31,070 nucleotides of DNA from JBNJEM01 sp051745935. Its GTDB lineage: Bacteria > Planctomycetota > Planctomycetia > Pirellulales > Pirellulaceae. This document shows positions 17,027 to 24,383 of this stretch, piece after piece. Every line of letters begins with the position of its first letter. The first letter of the stretch is position 1. The notes under the pieces were generated by a model. That model searched no databases. It saw only the letters and a program-made list of their open reading frames with translations, and had not been told where the DNA came from. The stretch lies in assembly GCA_051745935.1 (NCBI GenBank), contig JBNJEM010000014.1:1-31070 (forward strand). Reading direction: 5' to 3'. A program made the translations under genes and the position numbers.

Positions 17027-20000
17027 CGCGACGTCCTCCTTCCTCTGATGATCGGTCTTCACCCTCGACATCGCTGTCCTCACCAGACTCAGGCGGAGAA
17101 GGTTCTTCTTCCGGCTCGTCCGTTTCGGTTTGGGCGGGCGCTTCGGCGGACGTGCCCGCCTCCTCCGAAATGGCATCCGCGTCCGCCACCGGCGGGCTGG
17201 ACGAACTCGTGGCAGACGCTGGAGCGGCGCGGCGCCACCGCCATCGGCTCACGTGTCCCATCACCCAGATGAGCAGCAAGAGGGCAATGGCAACCGGAAA
17301 GATACTGGCGAAGATGGATCGTGCCAGCGCGGGCAGGAAAACACCGATCAGCAACAGGGCGGCGGTTAACATCAGCAGCAGGATCAGTTGTAGCCGGGCG
17401 GGTTTTCGAAAGAGCGGTAGTCCCACCAAGGCCACGATGACTATGACGATCCCATTAAACAAACGGCGGTCGGTGGTTGCCAGATGCAGCGATCCTTCGG
17501 GCGCGTCTTGAGGCCGCAACGTGGAGTAAAGGAAAGGTCGCGATTTCCCCGTGGGAAACGTTTGTGCCGAATTCGCGGCCGCCGGGTGGTTCTCCGTTAC
17601 CCATTTAATCAGTTCGCCGTCCCTTGGCCGCGGGCTGACATCAAACAGCGAAAAGCCGGTTCCACCGCCTTCTTCGGTCCAAGGGCCCCAGCTTGCCACG
17701 ACGGCTTGTTTGACCGGAAGGTGGACGCACAAATACACTTTCTGGACCGCTGGGTCATCGGGCAGCGATGGCAGGTCAAGTTGCCGCGGCGTGCCCGGCG
17801 TGGTATAGCGAAGTTCCAGGACGAACGTCTTATCAATATCTTGTTCGAGCAATGGGGCCGAGATGGTTTTATCCGATTCGCGTTCCGCGGTTATCGATTT
17901 ACCGTTTATGCGCAACGGCTGCGCGTCGAACACCGCTCCTGGCGGCAAACGGAACGACAAACGCTGACGAGCACTTCGAATCCGGTAAATCGCTTGCACC
18001 GATAGCTTGTCCTGACTTAATGCGACCACGCGGATCACGGCCCGTTCAATACTCGTCAGCTTGCTCGGTTCCAGCTCATACCGGGTGGCTCGGACCCGCA
18101 ATGACCAGTCACCCACGAACGTGAATGCCATGGCGGCGTTTTCCACGTTGACTTCGTGACGCAAATCGTTATGGGGGTCGATCGGAATCAGCCCTTCCCA
18201 TCCCGCCGCGGGTTGCACGTCAATGGATTCGGCTTTGCCGATCACGATTTGTCCAGTGGCCACGTCGACGTTTCTGGGAATCAAGCGAGGAATGGGGATG
18301 TCCTCACTCTCTCCAATTCCAAGTTCATCGATCTTTTGCTCCCAGACCAGATTCACCTGGAATGAACCGAGCAATTCCTTTTCAGCGGCCAGCGACCAGG
18401 CGGTATAATCTTCCGCCACGTCGTCGGGCTGAGGACGAATCTCCTCGCGGCGAATCGCGTTGTTCGTATTGCGAATCTTGTTGGACAGGGAGGAAGGAAT
18501 ATCGATACGAACCGATTTGACGCCGCTGTATTTGATGTCATGGAAAAACGAGACGTCGAATTTGATAATGCCCGAATCAATGGTTGCCCGCGCCAATTGA
18601 TCGACCGTTACCTGGGGCTCGCGGCGTTCCGCTGTCGCCGAAAACCGGGTTTCCCCTTTGGCGAAGGCGTACGAGAGTACGGGGCGCGCCTGCTGGTCGC
18701 CGCGCTGAACGGCGGAGATTGTCTGATATGCTTCCGAAAACGAGACACTTCGCAACCCTTGAGTGTCGCCGGGATTCACGCGCAGACTGGTGGGGGCGCT
18801 AAGTACGAGAAAGCCTTGTGAAAACTCCACGTCGGGCGGGTGGGCTCGTGGCAGCGGGATCGGGATCGTGGAGGCATTTCCCGTGGGCGAGAGCAAGTTT
18901 GGGTCATTCAGCGAACGCTGCAAACGGACGTGCAACCCGACTTCGCCGAACGCCTTTTGAGACAAATTCACGGTCCAGGTCGTCGGATCGTCATCAGCCT
19001 GGTGATATGAGTCGACGGCCACGGGCCGGGCGTCACCGATGGCTTGTCCCTGGATGGCTCGGACTTCGAAATCCGACGGGATTTTAAGACGCAACTGGAA
19101 TAGACCGGCATCAGCAATTTGGAACAACCCCTGCCAATGTACGGTAAGCCGATCCGGCACCAATTCAGCATCAACCAACTCGGTGACGGAAATCCGCGGA
19201 AGGACCTTCTCGACTCGGAGCGTTAAGTCATAGGGGACGGCGCCGTAGCGGTAAGCAAACGTCCAGCTGGAGTCTTGAAGACTTCGAGGCAGATCGTTTT
19301 GGTCCAATTGCAGCAATCCCGTCCGCTTAACGGCTTCGCCCTGTAACCCTTCTTCGACGCGGGCGACGACGATCCCCTGTTGGCGGCCAACGCCCACGGC
19401 TTTGACCAGCGGGGCCTTCACTTCATAGGAGGAGCTGGTCGCGTCACTGAACTCTTCCAGCTCCAGCAGCAATGATTGTTTGCCCCGCGTCGCTTCGAAT
19501 AGTTCCACTTGAATGATCTGTTTCGAATCTTCTTTTTCCACCCGCCAACGTTTGACGTTGCGATCGAAAACGTTGACGACTTTTGGGTCCGGCGGCACCT
19601 CCAATGTCAGTTCCGACAGGGTGGACCGTGAAATGTCATAGTCGAAGGTGACCGTGGAGCGAGCGACGCCTTCGGAAACGACGAGCTGGTGCTCCGCTTT
19701 GACCGTGGCGAAGGCAGCCAAGCCGCTGGCGCCCTCGGCCTTGGGAGTCCAGGTGATGCGGACACTCGGCGCGGCTCCGACGAACGCCAACAGATCCCTC
19801 TGGCGCGGTTCGCCCGCCCCGTCCTCGGCGGCGTCCCCGGTTTCCTGGCCCGGTTCCCGCGTGGCGGCAATCATGGGCTCGATTTTAACGTCCGTCCCCG
19901 CCTCCGGCACCCGCACTCGCCAGCGGTTGAGCGGGGCTCGCGGTGCTTCAAACGCCACGCTGCTCTGGCCAGGGGTTTTGTCGAACTGCCGCGTGTACCG

Positions 20001-20846
20001 CAGCGTCAGTGTGATGGCTTCCGGCTCTTCACTGCTTGACTTTTTGTACAGGAGCTGATGGCCCACCGATTCATCGAAGATGATTCGAGCGGCCTGATCG
20101 TTGATGGTCGCCGAGCGGATGGCTGAGTGCCGCAGCCGGAGTGGAATCTTGACCCACCCTTCGCCCAAGATTTCCAGCTCCAGGACCGCGGAAACATCGA
20201 CCACCTGCTCTCCGATCGTGGCCTCGCTTTGGATCGAATTGATCAGGGCCTTGACGGGACGTTCCACCGGCTCATCCGGCTGGACCCGCTCTCGGGCCGC
20301 GTTCCATAACTGCTGGAACTTCTCGTAGGGAAGAAAGACGCCCCGGCCTTCTTTTTCGAATTTGTCCCGAAGCTTCTCGTATGGGATGTAAATGGTCTGT
20401 TCGCGGATCACATCGTCGCGAGTCCCGGTATCTCGGTCTTGCCCCACCGCGGCTTCCTCCGGTGTTTCCTGGCCAAACCCGCGTCCCACGTCCCAGCAAC
20501 ACGTGGTCACGACGATCGTGGCCCAGATAATCGCCAATGAGACGGATGTGCCTAAGCGTTTCCCGCATGAGTGGTCGGGCCGCGATGCGGTGTGTCCCTT
20601 CACGCGGCGTATCCGGGCTTCCCGCCCGCGCCATAACAACATCCAAAAGGACATCCAAAAGGCAAAGGGATGGCCAAACCGCTCCGGCCTGCTGCCACCA
20701 GGGAGGTGTTGGAGGTGGGAGGGACGTTTCGCCGCTCGCGACGGAATTTGGCTGCCGCTCCCAAAAGTCCCTGGGTGAAAGGAAGCCGGAGCGGTTTTGT
20801 TATGGCGTCCCACGAGCAACTGTGACATCTTGCATGAATGACTCAT
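17019..20846 (-). CDS. Large cell-envelope protein, paralogue of the two halves of the next gene
   Basis: 1275 residues. Residues 15-40 come from a palindromic element. A hydrophobic stretch at about 100-119 (SLAIIWATIVVTTCCW) ending FGQE near 126 is the export signal. The ectodomain opens with IYIPYEKLRDKF, VFLPYEKFQQLWNAA and LELEILGEGWVKIPL, matching VVIPYD, VLVPYTRYVELWNQA and VDIEVFSDQPVDVPL in the second half of the next gene. Further on, LSFRLPPGAVFDAQPLRINGK parallels the ELW...KP subdomain of both halves there. Two hydrophobic regions near 1127-1145 and 1150-1198 anchor the C-terminus, followed by an acidic tail. The ATG at 20846 has GAGGTGGA four bases upstream. The open frame to 21098 is not protein-like and crosses a MITE-like element. 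The gene overlaps the next by 8 bp (ATGGCTAG). Function unknown; probably a partner in one envelope complex. Confidence 0.85.
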   Translation of the reverse strand: MSHSCKMSQLLVGRHNKTAPASFHPGTFGSGSQIPSRAAKRPSHLQHLPGGSRPERFGHPFAFWMSFWMLLWRGREARIRRVKGHTASRPDHSCGKRLGTSVSLAIIWATIVVTTCCWDVGRGFGQETPEEAAVGQDRDTGTRDDVIREQTIYIPYEKLRDKFEKEGRGVFLPYEKFQQLWNAARERVQPDEPVERPVKALINSIQSEATIGEQVVDVSAVLELEILGEGWVKIPLRLRHSAIRSATINDQAARIIFDESVGHQLLYKKSSSEEPEAITLTLRYTRQFDKTPGQSSVAFEAPRAPLNRWRVRVPEAGTDVKIEPMIAATREPGQETGDAAEDGAGEPRQRDLLAFVGAAPSVRITWTPKAEGASGLAAFATVKAEHQLVVSEGVARSTVTFDYDISRSTLSELTLEVPPDPKVVNVFDRNVKRWRVEKEDSKQIIQVELFEATRGKQSLLLELEEFSDATSSSYEVKAPLVKAVGVGRQQGIVVARVEEGLQGEAVKRTGLLQLDQNDLPRSLQDSSWTFAYRYGAVPYDLTLRVEKVLPRISVTELVDAELVPDRLTVHWQGLFQIADAGLFQLRLKIPSDFEVRAIQGQAIGDARPVAVDSYHQADDDPTTWTVNLSQKAFGEVGLHVRLQRSLNDPNLLSPTGNASTIPIPLPRAHPPDVEFSQGFLVLSAPTSLRVNPGDTQGLRSVSFSEAYQTISAVQRGDQQARPVLSYAFAKGETRFSATAERREPQVTVDQLARATIDSGIIKFDVSFFHDIKYSGVKSVRIDIPSSLSNKIRNTNNAIRREEIRPQPDDVAEDYTAWSLAAEKELLGSFQVNLVWEQKIDELGIGESEDIPIPRLIPRNVDVATGQIVIGKAESIDVQPAAGWEGLIPIDPHNDLRHEVNVENAAMAFTFVGDWSLRVRATRYELEPSKLTSIERAVIRVVALSQDKLSVQAIYRIRSARQRLSFRLPPGAVFDAQPLRINGKSITAERESDKTISAPLLEQDIDKTFVLELRYTTPGTPRQLDLPSLPDDPAVQKVYLCVHLPVKQAVVASWGPWTEEGGGTGFSLFDVSPRPRDGELIKWVTENHPAAANSAQTFPTGKSRPFLYSTLRPQDAPEGSLHLATTDRRLFNGIVIVIVALVGLPLFRKPARLQLILLLMLTAALLLIGVFLPALARSIFASIFPVAIALLLLIWVMGHVSRWRWRRAAPASATSSSSPPVADADAISEEAGTSAEAPAQTETDEPEEEPSPPESGEDSDVEGEDRSSEEGGRRDG
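17035..17046 (-). promoter_or_regulatory. Strong ribosome binding site of the 2750-codon gene
   Basis: On the minus strand AGAGGAAGGAGG lies within the last codons of the upstream gene, with AGGAGG ending eight bases before ATG 17026. It decides the start of the giant gene in favour of an N-terminus that includes the palindromic element. Confidence 0.8.
20727..20804 (-). repeat. 75-bp palindromic element, copy A, inside the 1275-codon gene
   Basis: Minus strand: CCATAACAAAACC ... CCCAGGGACTTTTGGGAGCGG ... CGTCGCGAGCGG. It encodes residues 15-40 in the frame HNKTAPAS...FGSGSQIPSRA. The right terminal repeat has drifted (GTTTTGTTACGG has become ATTCCGTCGCGA), but the frame is kept. The translation start and GAGGTGGA site lie 5' of the element, so ribosomes must read through it. 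Confidence 0.85.
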
Positions 20847-20850
20847 GAAT

Positions 20851-20858
20851 TCCACCTC
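20851..20858 (-). promoter_or_regulatory. Ribosome binding site of the 1275-codon gene
   Basis: GAGGTGGA on the minus strand, four bases before ATG 20846. It supports initiation upstream of the palindromic element instead of at an internal ATG near the hydrophobic segment. Confidence 0.7.
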
Positions 20859-20937
20859 GCGATGTGGCGGCGCTGGATTAACCTCAAGCAGGTATCCTCC
20901 CCACGCCAATGGCCGATACGTTTGTCGATAGAATAGT

Positions 20938-21057
20938 GCTTTGTCACAGCCAAGAATTCGGGTGGCACGGGCCACGCCGACATTCCGCCGCCCACCTCGT
21001 AAGACCGCGGTGGCGGAGTCGCTGGTGGCCAACCCTAGAATCAAGCTGTGACAAAGC
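20938..21057. mobile_element. 120-bp MITE-like element with 13-bp perfect terminal inverted repeats
   Basis: GCTTTGTCACAGC (20938-20950) and its exact reverse complement GCTGTGACAAAGC (21045-21057) bound 120 bp. Inside, the similarity continues imperfectly (AAGAATTCGGGTGGC against TTGATTCTAGGGTTGGCC). AGT directly flanks both ends and could be a 3-bp target duplication. No transposase is encoded. It lies 91 bp upstream of the 1275-codon gene, so that operon's promoter may be within or beside it. Confidence 0.65.
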
Positions 21058-21446
21058 AGTACCCTTACCGCGCCGTGCCGCGACCGGCAACGGTACATGA
21101 CTCAGATGGTGTCCACGTGTCACGAGGACAGGCATTATTGATACAATAGCACGCGGGATGGATGGAAGCACCGTGGCATGCGGGGCCTTGTTACCTTGGC
21201 GTTACACGCGACGAACAGGCCGAGACGCCGTCCGCCGAGACACGCTCTTTTGAGAAGCCCAGGCCGTTTGGCATCGGTGGTGCTAACTTGCAGCCCGCAT
21301 CATTGTGTTCTTGCCCCCTTGTCGCGGCTGTGTTGCGGTTTGCGACGGGCGAGGATAAACTGTAGGCTTGTGGTGCGTGTCCGCGACACGTGCCGGATCG
21401 TGTTGGAGTCCTTCCTGATCAACTCACACCGGTGGAGACCTACCTC
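21058..21446. other. Divergent intergenic region
   Basis: This lies between the start of the giant operon (-) and the DUF1080 gene (+), so promoters for both are expected here. No clear boxes or gene are visible. Short overlapping frames on the plus strand (21162-21450) are not protein-like. Confidence 0.4.
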
Positions 21447-22148
21447 ATGAGAATGTTAGCGCGATTTTCCCTGCTTCTGCTTACCTGTGCCCTTGTTGTA
21501 TCAAACGTGATGGCGGCCGATAACACATTGACAGCGAAAGAGAAAGCGGAAGGTTGGCAGCTGTTGTTTAACGGAAAAGACCACACAGGCTGGAAATGCA
21601 ATAACGGGAAAGAGATTGCCGCGCCAATCGAAGAGGGTTCCCTTGTCCCCTATAAGTCGGGGGGGTATTTGATCCTCCATGAGAAGCCGTTTGACGATTT
21701 TGTTCTCAAGTGCGACGTGAAATGGGAAGACAGGCGTTGCAACTCGGGCATCTTTTTTCGCGTTGAAGACCCCCGCAATCCGGTGCACACGGGGTTCGAG
21801 ATTCAGGTGGCCAGCGGGGATGGGGTAGGGAAGCATGCGTTTGGGGCGATTTACGATCTGGCGGGCACCAAAGTGAATGCCGGTAATGAGACCGGCGAGT
21901 GGAATACGGTCGAGATCCGCTGCGACGGCCCCGACGTATCGGTCACGTTGAATGGAAAGAAAGTCGCCACCATGAACTGCGACGAGTATGACGAGCCGGG
22001 CCTGTGCCCCGACGGCGAGAAGCATAAGTACAAGCTCAATGGCGAGTCCCGCGCGGTCAAGGATTTTGCCAGGTCGGGATACCTGGGGTTCCAGGATCAT
22101 GGGCACAAGGTCTGGTACAAGAACGTGAAACTCTTGGAATTGAAGTAG
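21447..22148 (+). CDS. Secreted DUF1080 (3-keto-disaccharide hydrolase-like) protein
   Basis: 233 residues. The signal peptide MLARFSLLLLTCALVVSNVMA precedes a single DUF1080 domain: GWQLLFNGKDHTGWKCNNG, FDDFVLKCDVKWEDRRCNSGIFFRV, GFEIQVASG, AIYDLAGTKVNAGNETGEWNTVEI and FARSGYLGFQDHGHKVWYKNVKLLEL. Characterised members cleave 3-keto-glucosides, and the fold is concanavalin A-like. Planctomycetes carry many copies. Expected to act in the periplasm on plant or algal glycans. The ATG at 21447 follows GGTGGAG with about 9 bases spacing; the open frame begins upstream at 21390 without support. The gene stands alone; a 100-bp repeat begins 6 bases after its stop. Confidence 0.93.
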   Translation: MRMLARFSLLLLTCALVVSNVMAADNTLTAKEKAEGWQLLFNGKDHTGWKCNNGKEIAAPIEEGSLVPYKSGGYLILHEKPFDDFVLKCDVKWEDRRCNSGIFFRVEDPRNPVHTGFEIQVASGDGVGKHAFGAIYDLAGTKVNAGNETGEWNTVEIRCDGPDVSVTLNGKKVATMNCDEYDEPGLCPDGEKHKYKLNGESRAVKDFARSGYLGFQDHGHKVWYKNVKLLELK

Positions 22149-22154
22149 CGGTTA

Positions 22155-22254
22155 TATTTCAGGCGGTTGGATTTTTCCGGGTGGAAAGCTGCCCGACGCA
22201 AGCCGTCCTCCCGTTGGTCGGACTCGCGGCGGAGAAAGTCATCCACGACCGGTA
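22155..22254 (+). repeat. 100-bp 3'-gene-associated repeat, copy 2
   Basis: Reverse-complement match to 5679-5778 with 6 mismatches in 100 and no gaps. It starts 6 bases after the DUF1080 stop and reads TATTTCAGGCGGT at its 5' end, the same orientation relative to the gene as the copy behind the isoaspartyl methyltransferase gene. It could be a structured 3' UTR or a mobile repeat. The rest of 22255-22389 shows only a TCGGGTGGCACGGGCC stretch (about 22314), shared with 20959. Confidence 0.9.
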
Positions 22255-22389
22255 TATCTAGCGCGGCCTCGCTCGGCTCGGCGGCAACCAAACAGCATGG
22301 CGTCTTGAGCTCGGGTGGCACGGGCCGGGCGAACGTCGTAACACGATACCAGTTCCAGCAGGTAACCAACGCGAGCGGAGCGAGTTTTC

Positions 22390-23067
22390 TTACGCCTCGT
22401 TGCAAAACTGTTTCAGCAGCTGGCTGGGAATGCCGATGTCGAGCAGGTGCAGTTCTCCGACCCATTCTCTGGCATTGGGAGCGACAAGGCCGGGTTTGGC
22501 GGCCGCGAATGTACACGTGTGATCTGCCCGGAAACAGTGTTTCGCGGGTTGGCCCGTTTCGCAGTCGAATCCGCTGGGGACATCGACGGCGAGTTTTTTG
22601 GCTGGATGGCGGTTGAGCTGATCGATGACGGCGTCAAAGGGAGTTCGCGGCTCCCCCCGGGCGCCCGTGCCCAACAGTGCGTCCACGATCCAATCGGCGC
22701 CCTCTAGATGCCGTGCCAGTTCGGCTTCATGCGCGGACGGCAAGGTGTGCATCGGAAGGCCCGCGTGCCGAGCAATACGGTAGTTCTGGCCGGCGTCGCC
22801 GACCAGTTCAGCCGGTTCGGACCAGAACAGCACTTTCGCCGCGTGACCACGCAGATCCAAATGCCGGGCGATTACCAAACCATCGCCCGCGTTGTTTCCT
22901 TTGCCGCAGCAAATAGCAACCGGACCGTCGATGCCGAGTTCGCACAGCACATCGGTGCATCCTCGACCGGCATTTTCCATCAGGACCATGCCTGGGATGT
23001 GATATTCTTCAATGGCACGCCGGTCGATTTCTCGCACGAGGTCCCGGCTCAATACCGGTATATTCAT
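22390..23067 (-). CDS. naxE: NAD(P)H-hydrate epimerase
   Basis: This enzyme interconverts the R and S forms of hydrated NAD(P)H so that a dehydratase can restore the coenzyme. The 225-residue product holds only the YjeF N-terminal epimerase domain: PGMVLMENAGRG (25-36), the nucleotide loop GKGNNAGDG (55-63), WIVDALLGTG and LAVDVPSGFDCETG. The C-terminal dehydratase domain of bifunctional Nnr proteins is absent. The ATG at 23067 (MNIPVLSRDLVREID) follows GGGAG with about 9 bases spacing. A longer open frame to 23409 runs through two dispersed repeats and is rejected. The gene stands alone, with a 5' leader made of repeat fragments. Confidence 0.92.
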   Translation of the reverse strand: MNIPVLSRDLVREIDRRAIEEYHIPGMVLMENAGRGCTDVLCELGIDGPVAICCGKGNNAGDGLVIARHLDLRGHAAKVLFWSEPAELVGDAGQNYRIARHAGLPMHTLPSAHEAELARHLEGADWIVDALLGTGARGEPRTPFDAVIDQLNRHPAKKLAVDVPSGFDCETGQPAKHCFRADHTCTFAAAKPGLVAPNAREWVGELHLLDIGIPSQLLKQFCNEA

Positions 23068-23113
23068 TACGTTTTCTCCCATTGTTCTTTCACTTTGCTC
23101 TTCCATGCCAGGG

Positions 23114-23206
23114 AACCGTTCACGGGCAAGACTGATGTCCGGGGACGTTCGCGCTTCCGTTGCCCACCTTGAAGGCGGGCTTTTCAACGGGCAAATGCCA
23201 CGGGCC
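23114..23206 (-). repeat. Partial copy of the CCGTTCACGGG composite element
   Basis: AACCGTTCACGGGCAAG...GGACGTTCGCGC.TCCGTTGC followed by GCAAATGCCACGGG matches, inverted, the right arms of the elements at 23493-23744 and 27557-27887. The left half is missing. It lies 47 bp upstream of the naxE start, in its probable leader. Confidence 0.75.
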
Positions 23207-23227
23207 CGATCCCACGATACGATGATT

Positions 23228-23331
23228 CGTGACTTTTTAGCGAACCGAAGTACGGCTCTTCCAAGCCATGAGGGTTTGAAAGGGCCCCGTGGAGCGCGCG
23301 GGCCGCCGTCCGCCGTCATGATCCTCGGGGC
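23228..23331 (+). repeat. Dispersed repeat, GACTTTTTAGCGAAC type, copy 1
   Basis: Aligns with 29173-29268: ACTTTTTAG.GAAC.GAAGTA.GGCT, AGGGTTTGAA, CCCGTGGAG, GCGCG.GGCCGCCGT and CATGATCCT are shared in order. In the second copy it directly follows the TTCTTGGGTCTGGGA repeat; here that part is not evident. Confidence 0.65.
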
Positions 23332-23492
23332 GAGCCCGGGGCATTTCTCGGCTTTTTTTTGAGCGGCCTGTCGTGACGCCGAACACGGGCCACGGACGGC
23401 AACAACCACTTCTCATCATTATGTGCCGCATCGTATAATTCGGGTATTGGTGGAGTGGGTGGAAGGAGTAGAAAACCCGGATTGTTTTGCTG

Positions 23493-23744
23493 GTAGCCGT
23501 TCACGCGTGCGCTACGACGCCTGGACACAGGAGCTCGCGTGGATGCCACGGGCTTGTCCCGTGGTGGGTCACGCTCGCCGCTACAAACCGGCCAGACACA
23601 CCACTCCTGGCCCGTCGGTAGCGTGGAACGTAACGGACCACGGGACAAGCCCGTGGCATTTGCGTTTTGCAAAGCTTTCTTTCAAGATGTGCAACGGAGG
23701 CGCGAACGTCCGCGGATATAAGGCTCTTGCCCGTGAACGGTTAC
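23493..23744. mobile_element. Nested-palindrome element, copy 1 (252 bp)
   Basis: Outer ends GTAGCCGTTCACG and CGTGAACGGTTAC are terminal inverted repeats. Inside, CCACGGGCTTGTCCCGTGG (in 23543-23564) and the reverse complement of this arm (23638-23659) form a second, perfect 22-bp inverted repeat, and each arm is itself a palindrome. The 117-bp core is nearly identical to 27687-27804. No protein is encoded. The element lies between naxE and the FmdB gene, 62 bp upstream of the latter. Confidence 0.8.
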
Positions 23745-23806
23745 TTTTGCTCAAACGCGTGGCGACTGGCGATGGAGAGGTCGGACATGAGGGGAGATAC
23801 AACGAG

Positions 23807-24010
23807 ATGCCGATTTACGAGTATGTTTGTTCGAAATGCAACCATGAGTTTGAGCTGTTAATACGGGGGGATGAGCGCCCGGCTTGTCCGGAATGTGGAG
23901 CGACGCGGGTGAAGAAGGGGATCAGTGCCCCTTCGGCTCATAGCCGCGGCGGCGCGACGCCTCCCGGCTGTCCTTCCGCTTGCGATCCGCGGGGCGCGGC
24001 CCCCATGTGA
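23807..24010 (+). CDS. FmdB-family zinc ribbon protein
   Basis: A small 67-residue protein starting MPIYEYVCSKCNHEFELL, the signature N-terminus of the FmdB family. The two CxxC pairs (Cys8/Cys11 and Cys27/Cys30 in RPACPECGA) form one zinc ribbon. The C-terminal 25 residues are Gly/Pro/Ser/Cys-rich and variable. The family was first named as a putative regulator, but its molecular role is unknown. The ATG at 23807 has GGGGAG about 10 bases upstream. The open frame extends back to 23423 only because it runs through the nested-palindrome element. Confidence 0.88.
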   Translation: MPIYEYVCSKCNHEFELLIRGDERPACPECGATRVKKGISAPSAHSRGGATPPGCPSACDPRGAAPM

Positions 24011-24101
24011 GGTTCCGGCGGATGTGATATGTCCTAAAGGGCATTCACACCGGTTGCAGTTGCAGCCGGCGCGTGGAAGATTGATCGGCGAGCCTTAAGA
24101 A

Positions 24102-24177
24102 CATAACAAAACCACGCGGACATCCCACAATCCAAGGGGGTTTGCAAGCGAGAGCTCGGTTTTGTCGCGGGTTGTAG
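24102..24177 (+). repeat. 75-bp palindromic element, copy F
   Basis: Plus strand: CATAACAAAACCACGCGG ... CCAAGGGGGTTTGCAAGCGAG ... CGGTTTTGTCGCGGGTTGTAG. This is the only copy in plus orientation. The frame HNKTTRTS...LSRVV is open. It faces copies G and C at 24243-24379. Confidence 0.8.
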
Positions 24178-24185
24178 TGTTTTCC

Positions 24186-24234
24186 AAAAAAAAATGCAAG
24201 GCGACGGGGATCCCGGAGGACCCCGCCGCCTTGC
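24186..24234 (-). terminator. Intrinsic terminator for the SHD1-like gene (and possibly guaB)
   Basis: On the minus strand a stem of about 14 bp, GCAAGGCGGCGGGG ... CCCCGTCGCCTTGC (24234-24196), is followed directly by A and then nine T (24194-24186). This is a strong intrinsic terminator. It lies about 150 bp past the stop at 24384, after two palindromic-element copies that would be part of the transcript. Confidence 0.82.
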
Positions 24235-24242
24235 CAAGCCAA

Positions 24243-24379
24243 TCGCTCCCGACTTTCCTGATTTGGGACGAACCGCGGGGTCGATCCTGGTTTTGTCATG
24301 GCTTTTTACAGCCCGTAACAAAACGTGGTTCCCGCTCCCGAAACTCCTTGGACAAGACCAAACCCGCATGGTTGCATGG
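24243..24379 (-). repeat. 75-bp palindromic element, copy C, with degraded tandem copy G
   Basis: Copy C (24307-24379) reads, on the minus strand, CCATGCAACCATGCGG ... CCAAGGAGTTTCGGGAGCGG ... CGTTTTGTTACGGGCTGTAA, and starts about 5 bases past the stop of the SHD1-like gene. A degraded copy G (about 24243-24297) follows in the same orientation after an AAAAAGC spacer and begins CCATGACAAAACC. The same frame is open across both (FGSGN...LLRAVKSHDKT). Confidence 0.75.
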
Positions 24380-24383
24380 CTAT

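Noticed and set aside
17027..17176. Longer N-terminus of the giant protein (open frame to 17176)
   Set aside because: The extra part is an Arg/Lys/Pro-rich antisense-like stretch overlapping the previous gene by about 150 bp. The ATG at 17026 has a strong AGGAGG and the 8-bp overlap.
20639..20662. Two tandem copies of ACATCCAAAAGG in the 1275-codon gene
   Set aside because: This is a minor in-frame 12-bp duplication in the leader (giving FWMSFWM), too small to interpret.
20847..21098. Longer N-terminus of the 1275-codon protein (open frame to 21098)
   Set aside because: The extension has no good ribosome site, runs into the MITE-like element, and the ATG at 20846 has GAGGTGGA directly upstream.
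23068..23409. 339-residue version of NaxE
   Set aside because: The extra 114 codons are made of dispersed repeats. The family N-terminus starts at MNIPVLSRD with GGGAG upstream.
24034..24369. Minus-strand frame of 111 codons
   Set aside because: It consists of palindromic element copies and the terminator stem and has no protein-like remainder.
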